Origin: Neokomagataea tanensis
GTDB lineage: Bacteria > Pseudomonadota > Alphaproteobacteria > Acetobacterales > Acetobacteraceae
Reading direction: 5' to 3'
Assembly (NCBI RefSeq): GCF_006542335.1
Contig: NZ_CP032485.1
Coordinates: 219,501 to 283,500 of the forward strand
Length of the DNA stretch: 64,000 nucleotides
Shown here: piece by piece, positions 1 to 8,023 of the stretch
How positions within the stretch are numbered: the stretch's first letter is position 1
How the letters are laid out: each line of letters opens with the position of its first letter
The notes under the pieces: generated by a model
What the model saw: only the letters and a program-made list of their open reading frames with translations
What the model was told of the DNA's origin: nothing
Databases searched by the model: none
Made by a program: the position numbers and the translations under genes

Positions 1-329
1 AAGGCTGACCGCCCATCCCCCGGCACATCCATTGCTTCCACGCCGTAAAGGTCAAAGGCCACGCGCTCGCCCCATTCTGCCATGCCGTAACGCAAAGAAG
101 GACCAACATAGCGTTTTTCCTCAACGGGTACGCTCACCAGAAGTGGCTGGTCTCCCTCCAGCAGCATTGCATAAGCGCGGTGTTCGTCCGCCCAGAAGGA
201 GACAAGAGGCAGACCGCTCTCTGGCATATGCCACAAACGGCTCCAAGTGGCGCTATCAACTGAAAAATGCCTGTGCGCCTGAAGCTCCCCCTCACGCACC
301 AACCGCCCCATTTGCGTTAATGGTATCAT
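1..329 (-). CDS. NuoC/HycE-like large subunit of a Hyf/Ehr-type complex (N-terminus only)
   Basis: An open frame starts with ATG at 329 and has no stop before the left edge, so about 109 N-terminal residues are visible. The start overlaps the stop of the preceding gene as ATGA, the same coupling seen along this operon. The end of the visible part (EWGERVAFDLYGVEA) resembles the aromatic/acidic motif of the 30-kDa complex I subunit (NuoC) and of the N-terminal domain of HycE/HyfG, usually ERE-x-WDMFGI followed by a GHPDLRR stretch. Gene order after the HyfB-, HyfC-, HyfE- and HyfF-like genes fits HyfG. The Ni-binding cysteine motifs of a real hydrogenase would lie outside the window, so catalytic status cannot be judged. 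The family call is inference from a weak motif plus context. Confidence 0.5.
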   Translation of the reverse strand, partial: MIPLTQMGRLVREGELQAHRHFSVDSATWSRLWHMPESGLPLVSFWADEHRAYAMLLEGDQPLLVSVPVEEKRYVGPSLRYGMAEWGERVAFDLYGVEAMDVPGDGRSA

Positions 330-1462
330 GGTCTCCACACCGGCTCAGGATGCCATTGCAATAGCAGAGCACTCGCCAGCCCCATAGCCAAAACCCCAAT
401 ATCAAACCGGCTCATAGCCAATCCTGCTCGGTGATAGTCTTTCCGTATTCGTAATAATGCAGGTAGCCACACAACAAAGAGCGCAACGCTCCAACTCAAG
501 GGCAAAGCAAGGCCAAGCGCTAAAAAAGCTACGAAAACAGGAGACGGCGGCGCCCCTGCCCCTAACAGCAAAAGATATTCATTGTTAATCCAACGCGGTC
601 CTGCAGCAAGCAGAAGCGCTGAAAAGCACAACAAAACAACAGCGTTCCCTGTACCAAAAGCCGCAGCGATTGCAGCCAACCCGACAAGGCCGCTTAACAA
701 CCCAATGGGTGTCTTCTGCCGGCGCGAACTCATCATTAAAAGCGTGACGAAACCCGCTGCGAGGATAATTTCTCGTACTAATGGTGCGGTATTTAATCTC
801 CAGATTAATACGATTGCGGCGAAACGCAAAGCAACCTCTAGTAGATTTTCAGCAGTGTCCTCGTGCTCCTCAGGGACTGGGGATGGCCCCAACCCTGCCA
901 TCATTCCCAACCCCGCCGCGAGGAAAACTCCACCCAGCACGCTTCCGCCACCTAGCCCTGTTTCCGTCCCTACACCTGCTTGACGCCCCAGGGCCAGCCA
1001 CGCCGCCCCCAGAGCCGCCACTACCACACCTGCGAGGCGACTTCGGGTCATATCCCACACAAAAGATGCCCGTTGCGCCCTGCTTGCTGCACGCCATGCT
1101 GATAGAACAAGGCCGGTACCGCACAGAGCGGTGACTGCAAAAACATCGCGTATATTCAAGGCCTGTAAGGCACAGCCAACGACCGCAAAAGAAAAAACCA
1201 TCCCTTTGCCGACGTAATGATCATCCCCAGCGCGCAGCACAAGCAAAGGAACGAAACTCACAAGGCAAGAGCAGCCTGCTGCTAGCGGATCATTCCCGGG
1301 CAGTAACCACACGGCAAACGGCGTCAAGACCCCACCTGCAACAGCAAAGGTCATTGCCGTGCTGATCTGTCGTGAAGCAGGCGTCAAATACAAGAGAAAT
1401 GCAGCCAACCACGGCCATAATGTTACCGCGAAAAGAAGACTGGCTGGCCCTGCATTAATCAT
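326..1462 (-). CDS. HyfF-like (ND4/ND5, Mrp antiporter family) membrane subunit, divergent
   Basis: 378-residue, almost entirely hydrophobic protein with roughly ten or more predicted membrane segments. A LGAGAPPSPVF stretch in the C-terminal third resembles the G-x-PP-x-x-x-F turn of antiporter-like subunits. E. coli HyfF has about 526 residues, so this protein is clearly shorter and I cannot point to the usual conserved membrane Lys/Glu residues with confidence. Its ATG overlaps the upstream stop (ATGA at 1459-1462), and its own stop overlaps the next start. It is fourth in a five-gene Hyf-like operon. It probably forms part of the membrane arm of an energy-converting complex. The subunit assignment rests mainly on gene order and hydrophobic profile. 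Confidence 0.5.
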   Translation of the reverse strand: MINAGPASLLFAVTLWPWLAAFLLYLTPASRQISTAMTFAVAGGVLTPFAVWLLPGNDPLAAGCSCLVSFVPLLVLRAGDDHYVGKGMVFSFAVVGCALQALNIRDVFAVTALCGTGLVLSAWRAASRAQRASFVWDMTRSRLAGVVVAALGAAWLALGRQAGVGTETGLGGGSVLGGVFLAAGLGMMAGLGPSPVPEEHEDTAENLLEVALRFAAIVLIWRLNTAPLVREIILAAGFVTLLMMSSRRQKTPIGLLSGLVGLAAIAAAFGTGNAVVLLCFSALLLAAGPRWINNEYLLLLGAGAPPSPVFVAFLALGLALPLSWSVALFVVWLPALLRIRKDYHRAGLAMSRFDIGVLAMGLASALLLQWHPEPVWRP

Positions 1463-1986
1463 ACCAAGTCCCCTTCAACACGCCGCCATGCCAAACGCGG
1501 CAACAGGACAAGGCCGAACACAAAAAACACAACAGACAACGCAATACTGGCGACCAGGAAAAACCACGAGTGAAGCACACATGCCAGAACAAGTAAGCCA
1601 CATGCTGCACGTATGAAGCCCGAGAATTGCACAAGAACGGGCCCGCTTACTGCCCCGCATAACCCAGTCAAAACCACCCCTGTTGCCAAGGTTGCCGCCA
1701 AACCAAGCGTGGCACCACTCAACCCCAATGCCAGCAACAAAACCATTGCACCGATGATGGGCCAAATAGCCTCACGCTCAGGCCTGTGCGGGGCAAATTG
1801 TTGCAACCATCGCCAAGTTCCTATGGACAACACCAAAAGAGCCGCAGCAGTTGTGAGCCACAATAAACCGCTGCTCACAGTCCCGCCGCTCAAGGCGCAT
1901 AAAACACCGTAAAACGGCAAGCTACGTCCATCACGCCCAATACTTGCGAGCCCAAGAAGCAATAATATCCCGAAACAGAGGATCAC
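1459..1986 (-). CDS. HyfE-like small membrane subunit, divergent
   Basis: A GTG start at 1986 overlaps the upstream TGA as GTGA. This start is preferred to longer versions that would run backwards into the HyfC-like gene. The 175-residue product has about five to six membrane helices. Its C-terminal part (QFSGFIRAACGLLVLACVLH, then a long helix ending in LLPRLAW) matches the layout of HyfE, where a QIFGY-x-x-x-E segment precedes the last two helices. HyfE is related to NuoK fused to an extra N-terminal part and has about 216 residues in E. coli. The acidic residue expected after the GF/GY motif appears to be replaced here. Assignment is by pattern and gene order, not by a search. Confidence 0.45.
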   Translation of the reverse strand: MILCFGILLLLGLASIGRDGRSLPFYGVLCALSGGTVSSGLLWLTTAAALLVLSIGTWRWLQQFAPHRPEREAIWPIIGAMVLLLALGLSGATLGLAATLATGVVLTGLCGAVSGPVLVQFSGFIRAACGLLVLACVLHSWFFLVASIALSVVFFVFGLVLLPRLAWRRVEGDLV

Positions 1987-2879
1987 GTCGCAGCCCTTCC
2001 TGATAATGCCAGCAACAACGCCATCCCAATAAAGAGAACAGCAACTCGACCAACGCGCTCCTGCTTTATTACACGCAAAAGATTTACAATAACCAACCCA
2101 ACCGACAGGCGCGCGAGAAGCCCCGCCGGTGCCAAACACCACGATAAAAACGTACCATCAAACGTGCCAATTAAACCCGGCAAACCGATATCAATCAGCA
2201 GCAAGAACCAAGCACTATCGAGTAACGCAGCTATATGCCGCGCCATATCCACCTCAAACCGGACGTCACTTGCCCCACGCTCTAACCCTCGCCCCGGCGG
2301 CAAAGGCCGTAAAGGCGGGCACGCGACGGCCAGTGCAACAGCAATACAAGCAAGTGCCCCTTCTAACCCAGGTACTGGCTCTACCTGCAAATTGGCGCAT
2401 AAACCCGAAAGGCCATCACTACCCGGCGCCGCCAAAGCAATCAGGGCCTCGGTAGCACCAAGAATAATTAACCCAAGCCCGGCATAACGCCATTCAACAC
2501 GTAAAAGCACCACAGCTGCTGGCTGCGCACCGTCCCACAGCGCTTCAGATGTCAAAGCTAGGCGCCCAGCAAGTAGTAAGCAGCCCAGAACCAAAGGGTC
2601 AGCCAACCCCGATAAAAGATTATCTGCGCTCAAAAAAGGCAGGCTAAGCGACGCGATCAAGGCCACGATGAGCGTAAAGGCCTGCAAAACGGACAAGCGC
2701 CGTCCCCACATCATGCCCCAGCCGGACCAAAAGCCGCGCCAACGTAGCGGGGCTACGGCACGCCCCATCAGCCATTGCGGGGCATCACGCAAGCACCACG
2801 ACAAAACGGGAGAAAAAAATACAAAAACAGCGAGTTGCAGAAAAGATACCAGAGCCGCAAATGCATAATGCCCTATCAT
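1983..2879 (-). CDS. HyfC/NuoH-like membrane subunit, divergent
   Basis: ATG at 2879 overlaps the stop of the HyfB-like gene (ATGA), giving 298 residues; HyfC/HycD proteins are about 300-315. Landmarks follow that family: an N-terminal helix ending in FFSPVLSW (family VAPLLSG), then a basic segment, a middle segment DGAQPAAVVLLRVEWRYAGL in the place of GSPFTAIGASREAMLG, and RGASDVRFEVDMA in the place of the charged LAEAEQELQEGP loop. The glutamates of that loop, which in NuoH lie near the quinone-reaction site, are largely lost, so proton or quinone chemistry may be altered. This is the best-supported family match of the operon. Confidence 0.55.
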   Translation of the reverse strand: MIGHYAFAALVSFLQLAVFVFFSPVLSWCLRDAPQWLMGRAVAPLRWRGFWSGWGMMWGRRLSVLQAFTLIVALIASLSLPFLSADNLLSGLADPLVLGCLLLAGRLALTSEALWDGAQPAAVVLLRVEWRYAGLGLIILGATEALIALAAPGSDGLSGLCANLQVEPVPGLEGALACIAVALAVACPPLRPLPPGRGLERGASDVRFEVDMARHIAALLDSAWFLLLIDIGLPGLIGTFDGTFLSWCLAPAGLLARLSVGLVIVNLLRVIKQERVGRVAVLFIGMALLLALSGRAAT

Positions 2880-4183
2880 GCTTGAGCCCCTAAAACGGCC
2901 AGAATTACAGCCAAAACAACTAACCACCACCCTAACGAAGTACCACCTTCACGCAGCAATGGACCTATAAACGATGACAATGCCTCGTTGTGTCCATTGA
3001 GCTTCATCAGGTCCTGCCCAGACCGCCGCAGCACGACAACAATACGCCGTAACGACCAAGGCAGCCGCAGATTAAAAGCGGGCAGCATGGTCCCTTCCGG
3101 CAAAACCCACCCCGAGCCCAGCGTTGCGCCGCCACGATTGCGGCGAACAAAAACCCAGAGAAAAAGACTTATAATCAGTGCCATAGCACCAATACGCAAA
3201 AAAGCACCATCTCCCGCTCCATAGGCTGCAAGCGGCGCGTCCGCAGTTCCCAACCAGTATTTTTGCACTCCAATCAATAGGAACATAAGCGCGGCGATAA
3301 TGCCGAAAAATTTCATCGCGTCGACACGCGTTATGGAACTTGATGTGCGCCTACCCGCGCATATCTCCCACAGCTCCAATACGCCCAACCCGCCAAGAAC
3401 CAGTGCACAAACCATGGATGGGACAGCCCAGCCCGCAGCCCCAGACGTCAAATCAAATGCTGTATGTATTCCCGCCCACAGAACGACAAAACCCGGCATT
3501 GGCGGAACTGGCAGCGCCAAAACCCTCAATGCTTTCCAATGACGGGCTGGCCAAGAACCAAGCCACTGAACCACCAAGTCCAGTACTCCCACTACCAGTG
3601 CTGATTGTGCCGCTGGCTCCAAGCCCTCGTGCTGCGCAGCCCCTGCCAGCGCAACCAACAAAGCAGGCCGCATCATTCGAGCAGCGCCAAAATCAGCGCG
3701 CTCTCCCATCGCCGTGCGAAGCGCCAGCAACACCGCTAAGACGCAGCACAGCAACACGGAGATGAGCGGAGTTGATCCACCATTCTTCCAGACAAGCACA
3801 GCGGCCACGCTGGCGACGCAGGGCAAAGTCGCCTCATTCGCGCGTACCCAGCGTGCGTAATTCGTCGCTCGATCCCCTGTTATCCATGGCCAAAACAGCA
3901 CAGGCAGGAAGGCCGCAACTCCCCAAATTTGCGAGGGGAACAAAACAAGCATGCCAAGCGCGAGCACCTGCCACCACGGAGGCGCACCCCGCCCGCCCGT
4001 AGCTGTCACCACACCCAACAACAGAGCGGCAACAACAGGAGACATCAACACGCTCAGACCAATAATGCACAGAAGTGATACGGCACCACGCGTGCGGCGC
4101 TCATCCCCCAGAGCCGCGCAAATACCGGGAGCCGCAAGCCAGTAAGGCACTGTATCGCGGCAAATAAAATCTATGAGCGCCAC
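2876..4183 (-). CDS. HyfB-like antiporter-family membrane subunit, shortened and divergent
   Basis: 435 residues with about a dozen hydrophobic segments. The GTG start at 4183 is supported by a GGTGGAG ribosome binding site six bases upstream. E. coli HyfB has about 672 residues, so around a third is missing. A PVPPMPGFVVLWA motif near the middle resembles the LPPFPGF-x-x-KW turn typical of NuoL/M/N and Mrp-like antiporter subunits. The C-terminus has an amphipathic stretch and a final helix, as HyfB does. It is first in the operon; the gene lies 52 bases downstream of an aldo/keto reductase on the same strand. No HyfA-type ferredoxin gene precedes it. Family call moderate, function inferred. 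Confidence 0.45.
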   Translation of the reverse strand: MALIDFICRDTVPYWLAAPGICAALGDERRTRGAVSLLCIIGLSVLMSPVVAALLLGVVTATGGRGAPPWWQVLALGMLVLFPSQIWGVAAFLPVLFWPWITGDRATNYARWVRANEATLPCVASVAAVLVWKNGGSTPLISVLLCCVLAVLLALRTAMGERADFGAARMMRPALLVALAGAAQHEGLEPAAQSALVVGVLDLVVQWLGSWPARHWKALRVLALPVPPMPGFVVLWAGIHTAFDLTSGAAGWAVPSMVCALVLGGLGVLELWEICAGRRTSSSITRVDAMKFFGIIAALMFLLIGVQKYWLGTADAPLAAYGAGDGAFLRIGAMALIISLFLWVFVRRNRGGATLGSGWVLPEGTMLPAFNLRLPWSLRRIVVVLRRSGQDLMKLNGHNEALSSFIGPLLREGGTSLGWWLVVLAVILAVLGAQA

Positions 4184-4235
4184 TAGAACTCCACCCGTAT
4201 CACTAAATGTTACGGGCGGACTTATGCCAACCCCT

Positions 4236-5081
4236 TCAAATCATTGCGAGAGATAGCTTGCGGCGAGGAGGAGGGAAAGCACGATCAAGCACGGCGATAT
4301 CCTCAACACTCAAATTAATCTCTTGGGCCGCGATGTTGTACCGGACATGTTCGACCTGACCAGCCTTCGGAATAGCCAAAACATTATTGCCCCGCAAAAC
4401 AAACGCAAGAGCAATTTGTGCGGGCGTCGCTGGCCCCAAAGATGTTTCGTGCTTCATCGCAACTTGCGCGAGGGCACTTTGCTGCAATAGCGCCCCTCCT
4501 TGACCCAAGGGAGAATAGGCCATCGTTACCACCCCAGCCTCACGATCTCGTCTCAGCAGATCAAACTCTACCCCCCGATGCTCCAAACTGTACAAAATCT
4601 GATTTGCTGCACAATCGTCTGACACTGAGTGGACCTCATCCATCTCAGCGACATCGAAGTTGGACACACCCCACGCGCCAATCAGACCGTCCTCCTCCAA
4701 CGTCTGGAATGCGCGGATCGTTTCTTCCAACGGTTCTCCTCCAACCCAATGGAGCAGGTAGAGATCTAATCTTTCCACGCCCAAATGACGCAGTGAGCGC
4801 GTACAAGCCCTGAGCGTCCCCTCATATGAGGCATTTGACGGTAGAACCTTGCTGACAAGAAACACTTCATCGCGGCAATCGCTGATCGCCTCCCCGACAA
4901 GTTTTTCGGAACGGCCTGCGCCGTACATCTCCGCCGTATCAATCACTTTCAGACCGGCTTCGATGCCGGCTCTCAAGCTTTCAATTTCTTTGAGGCGCTT
5001 CTGCGGGGTATCCCCCACATTCCAGGTCCCCATTCCCAATGCAGGAACGGTGACGCCATTGCGGAACGTAACGGTTTTCAT
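4236..5081 (-). CDS. Aldo/keto reductase
   Basis: 281-residue cytosolic NADPH-dependent carbonyl reductase of the AKR superfamily (TIM barrel). The catalytic tetrad is visible: Asp48 and Tyr53 in the VIDTAEMYG motif, Lys78 in FLVSK and His111 in YLLHW. A GVSNFD motif follows, and the C-terminal part holds the nucleotide-binding IPKAG segment. Length is typical for the short bacterial family that includes 2,5-diketogluconate reductase-like enzymes; the substrate cannot be told from sequence. It lies 72 bases downstream of holC, on the same strand, and ahead of the Hyf-like operon. A weak AT-rich inverted repeat (5140-5157) overlaps the end of holC between them. Acetic acid bacteria carry many such sugar and aldehyde reductases. 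Confidence 0.88.
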   Translation of the reverse strand: MKTVTFRNGVTVPALGMGTWNVGDTPQKRLKEIESLRAGIEAGLKVIDTAEMYGAGRSEKLVGEAISDCRDEVFLVSKVLPSNASYEGTLRACTRSLRHLGVERLDLYLLHWVGGEPLEETIRAFQTLEEDGLIGAWGVSNFDVAEMDEVHSVSDDCAANQILYSLEHRGVEFDLLRRDREAGVVTMAYSPLGQGGALLQQSALAQVAMKHETSLGPATPAQIALAFVLRGNNVLAIPKAGQVEHVRYNIAAQEINLSVEDIAVLDRAFPPPRRKLSLAMI

Positions 5082-5153
5082 GGAGCATCTCCCACAAGTG
5101 TCAGATTGCTCTTTGACGCTACGCTCGTTCGGACCGTGATTAAAGCATTAGCT

Positions 5154-5609
5154 TTAACCCGCTTTCGCCCAGCCTCTCTCGCCTTGCTTCCAATAAACTA
5201 GCTTATGACCTGCGCTTTTAAGAGCTTTCCAGCGCTGGCGCGCCCGTTTGACCTGCTGCTCGTCATGGCCATCAAAAACATCAAATACACGTGTAAAAGA
5301 TTTTAAATCTTCAGGTCCTGCACCATCAATCCGAAACAGGAATCTCGCCCCATTGGGGACATCACTTTCTGCCGTGAGCCAAATTGGCTGCCATTCTGCA
5401 TGGCCTGTTTTTTCGGTTCCATGTGGTAGCCAAATTGGTTCTTTAGCGGCCCATAAACTGGCATCCAGTGCTGAGACCTGTTCTGTGCTTGTGCAGCACA
5501 CAACAGCCCGCTCCCCTACGTCCAGAGTCTTACCAAGCAAAGCCGGCAAAACATGCTCTAACGTAGCGCGTGTCAGGTGGTAAAAACCAATCTCAACAGC
5601 TGAAGACAT
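5154..5609 (-). CDS. holC: DNA polymerase III subunit chi
   Basis: 151-residue protein starting with the family pattern V-x-IGFYHLT and carrying the central SALDASLW and WLPHGT motifs of the chi subunit. Chi joins the clamp loader (with psi where present) to single-strand binding protein at the replication fork. The C-terminal half has the conserved RFLFRIDG and RVFDVFDGHDEQQVKRARQRWK segments, the latter forming the last helix. It starts two bases after the pepA stop, and pepA-holC is a common proteobacterial pair, also leading into valS in many genomes; here an aldo/keto reductase follows instead. Confidence 0.92.
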   Translation of the reverse strand: MSSAVEIGFYHLTRATLEHVLPALLGKTLDVGERAVVCCTSTEQVSALDASLWAAKEPIWLPHGTEKTGHAEWQPIWLTAESDVPNGARFLFRIDGAGPEDLKSFTRVFDVFDGHDEQQVKRARQRWKALKSAGHKLVYWKQGERGWAKAG

Positions 5610-5611
5610 TG

Positions 5612-7075
5612 TTAGCCTTGCGCTTCAATATCCCGCACATAGCGGTCCAATAGACGTACACCAAAACCAGTCGCCCCCTTAGGCGTCACAGCCTCGGCTT
5701 TGCTCTTATATGCCGTGCCAGCAATATCGAGATGCGCCCACGCTGTATTTCCAACGAAGCGCTGCAAGAAGCATGCCGCCAAGATAGCACTGCCCGGACG
5801 CCCACCGATATTTTTCATGTCGGCAATGTCTGTGTCGATTTGCTTGTCGTATGCTGGCCCCATTGGCATGCGCCACAGTTTCTCATCAACGCTTGTACCT
5901 GCATTCGAAAGTGCCGAAGCCAGCCCGTCGTTATTGCTGAACAAACCGGCATGCTCCGTACCCAAACTGACGACGATTGCACCGGTCAGGGTCGCAAGGT
6001 TGACCATCACGCGAGGTTCAAAACGCTCCTTTGTATAGGACAGCGCATCGGCAAGCACTAAACGCCCCTCTGCATCTGTGTTCAGAACTTCAATAGTTTG
6101 GCCACTATGGCTCATTACAACATCCCCCGGACGCTGCGCCGTGCCGGAGACCATGTTTTCAACGAGCCCGACAACACCAATGGCGTTCACTTTCGCTTTT
6201 CGCTGCGCCAAAGTTGAGAGTAAGCCCACGACAGCAGCAGCGCCGCCCATATCCGCTTTCATCTCGTCCATACCAGCTGCTGGCTTGATAGAAATGCCCC
6301 CACTATCGAAAGTGACGCCTTTACCGACAAAAGCGAGCGGCGCTTCATCTCCACCGCCATCATGACGCATGATCACAAGACGTGGTGGCGTCGCACTGCC
6401 TTGAGCCACGCCCAAGAGCGCACCAAAACCCAGCTCGGCCATTGCCTGCTCATCCAGCACTTCAATTTTAAGGCCCAACTCCTCCAGCTCAACGATACGG
6501 TCAGCGAACGTCACAGGGTTGAGCACATTTGCAGGCTCGTTCACCAAATCACGCGCGAGGTAGACACCTGTGCCGACAGCGCCCAAATCGGCCCAGCGCG
6601 CCTGCGCCTCATCACCTGCAACAACACTCAAGTGACTAAGAACTTTCTTTGGTACATTCTTCGTCCGATACGCCGTGAAGCTATAAGCCCCAAGGACGGC
6701 ACCCAGCGCTGCTTCCGGAGCAAATTTTTCAAGTGCTGGCGCCATCATCAACACAGCGTCTTCCACACCGTTCAACGCGCGAACGGCTGATGCACCCGCC
6801 TGTTCAACACCAGTCGCCACGACTTTGGACGCGCCCTTTTCAGCAGCACCGACCAACACCAACTGCGTCAACGCCGCCGAAGGAGCAATTAACGTCAAAA
6901 CCTGCCCGACTTCACCCTTGAACTCTTTTTGCACAACAGCACGCTGAACCGCACCACCGCACAATGCATCAAGGCTTTTCAGATCTTCCGGGGCTGCGGA
7001 TGCGCAGATGAACGCAACAGCCCGAGGAGTGGCATCATCCAGCGCGAGTGACGGAACAAAAGATACGTCGAGCAT
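5612..7075 (-). CDS. pepA: Leucyl aminopeptidase (M17 family, PepA)
   Basis: Cytosolic dinuclear-zinc aminopeptidase that removes N-terminal residues from peptides; in some bacteria PepA also binds DNA, including at carAB and Xer sites. I start at ATG 7075 (MLDVSFVPS, 487 residues); an ATG at 7096 would add seven residues. The metal and catalytic motifs are intact: GKGVTFDSGG near residues 252-261, then a Lys-rich MDEMKADMGGAA segment, and the NTDAEGRLVLADAL signature near 332-345. The C-terminal GRPGSAILAA and HLDIAGTA segments also fit. It leads the minus-strand unit pepA-holC and is divergent from cysQ. Confidence 0.93.
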   Translation of the reverse strand: MLDVSFVPSLALDDATPRAVAFICASAAPEDLKSLDALCGGAVQRAVVQKEFKGEVGQVLTLIAPSAALTQLVLVGAAEKGASKVVATGVEQAGASAVRALNGVEDAVLMMAPALEKFAPEAALGAVLGAYSFTAYRTKNVPKKVLSHLSVVAGDEAQARWADLGAVGTGVYLARDLVNEPANVLNPVTFADRIVELEELGLKIEVLDEQAMAELGFGALLGVAQGSATPPRLVIMRHDGGGDEAPLAFVGKGVTFDSGGISIKPAAGMDEMKADMGGAAAVVGLLSTLAQRKAKVNAIGVVGLVENMVSGTAQRPGDVVMSHSGQTIEVLNTDAEGRLVLADALSYTKERFEPRVMVNLATLTGAIVVSLGTEHAGLFSNNDGLASALSNAGTSVDEKLWRMPMGPAYDKQIDTDIADMKNIGGRPGSAILAACFLQRFVGNTAWAHLDIAGTAYKSKAEAVTPKGATGFGVRLLDRYVRDIEAQG

Positions 7076-7231
7076 AACAACCGATCTCCGAAACATTCAT
7101 CTTCAATAATCTAGCCCGTTATCGGAGAGCCTCTCGCTGCATACAAGGGGCAAGAAGCAAAGAAAGATTACCTTTCTTCACCCAAACCTCGTTTCCCCCA
7201 TGACGCAATGCCCCTCATGCGCTAGCGTAAC

Positions 7232-8023
7232 ATGATGACGACATCCCGGATTGCCCCTGACGACGACCGCGCTTTGCTGAACCTTGCCGCACGCTTGGCT
7301 CAGGAAGCTGGAGATATTATCAACACCATCCGCGCCCGTGGATTCCACACGGAGCTTAAAGCCGACCGCTCCGTTGTAACGGAAGCAGACACAGCAGCAG
7401 AACATCATATCCTCACACACCTACGCGCAGCTTGCCCTGAAATTGCGGCAATCAGCGAAGAGGAGTTCGCCGCAGGAAAGCAACCCGATGCCACACAAAG
7501 CTACTGGCTGATCGACCCGCTGGATGGCACACGAGGCTTTGCCAGTGGTGGCAAGGATTTTACCGTTAATATCGGCCTTATCCGGGGAGATAGCCCCGCC
7601 CTCGGTGCTGTTGCGCTACCGGGCTACGGTACCCTCTACACAGGCGGGAAGAACCTTGGAGCCTTTCGCACTGAGCACGGTGAGACTACACCGATCCTGA
7701 CGGCCATCGCCTCTCCAGAGGGCCTGCGTGTACTAGCCTCGAGCCACCACGGAGACCCGGCCCTGCTGGAACGTTGGCTTGATGGCCGCAAAGTGCTCTC
7801 TCTCACCAAAATGGCATCCTCCGTCAAATTCATGAGAGTAGCTGAAGGCGATGCCGATTTTTATCCCCGCTTCGGCCCCACCATGGAGTGGGATACCGCC
7901 GCACCACAAGCCATCCTTGAAGCCGCTGGCGGCCAACTCCTTGATGCAGGCAACATTCCCCTGCGTTACGGCAAGCCCGGCCGATGCAACCCCGCTTTCT
8001 ACTGCTTGGGCCGCACCGCATGA
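7232..8023 (+). CDS. cysQ: 3'(2'),5'-bisphosphate nucleotidase / inositol monophosphatase family
   Basis: 263-residue FIG-superfamily Mg-dependent phosphatase. CysQ hydrolyses 3'-phosphoadenosine 5'-phosphate to AMP, clearing the by-product of sulfate assimilation. Visible metal-site motifs are EEEF (around 73-76), WLIDPLDGTRGF (around 91-102) and EWDTAAPQAILEAAGG near the C-terminus, all in the CysQ version of the family pattern. Start is ATG 7232, with a second in-frame ATG directly after it; no strong ribosome binding site is seen. It is divergent from pepA and overlaps the next gene by ATGA, so the two are probably co-translated. A general inositol or histidinol phosphatase role cannot be excluded. 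Confidence 0.83.
   Translation: MMTTSRIAPDDDRALLNLAARLAQEAGDIINTIRARGFHTELKADRSVVTEADTAAEHHILTHLRAACPEIAAISEEEFAAGKQPDATQSYWLIDPLDGTRGFASGGKDFTVNIGLIRGDSPALGAVALPGYGTLYTGGKNLGAFRTEHGETTPILTAIASPEGLRVLASSHHGDPALLERWLDGRKVLSLTKMASSVKFMRVAEGDADFYPRFGPTMEWDTAAPQAILEAAGGQLLDAGNIPLRYGKPGRCNPAFYCLGRTA

Noticed and set aside
582..983. Plus-strand open frame antisense to the HyfF-like gene
   Set aside because: No ribosome binding site or family features; the minus-strand reading is a coherent membrane protein in a coupled operon.
5140..5157. TTAAAGC/GCTTTAA inverted repeat at the end of holC as a terminator
   Set aside because: AT-rich stem with no T-run on the transcribed strand; kept only as a remark in the aldo/keto reductase entry.
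6362..6790. 142-residue plus-strand frame within pepA
   Set aside because: Lies entirely antisense to pepA, whose motifs are intact; composition typical of a shadow frame.
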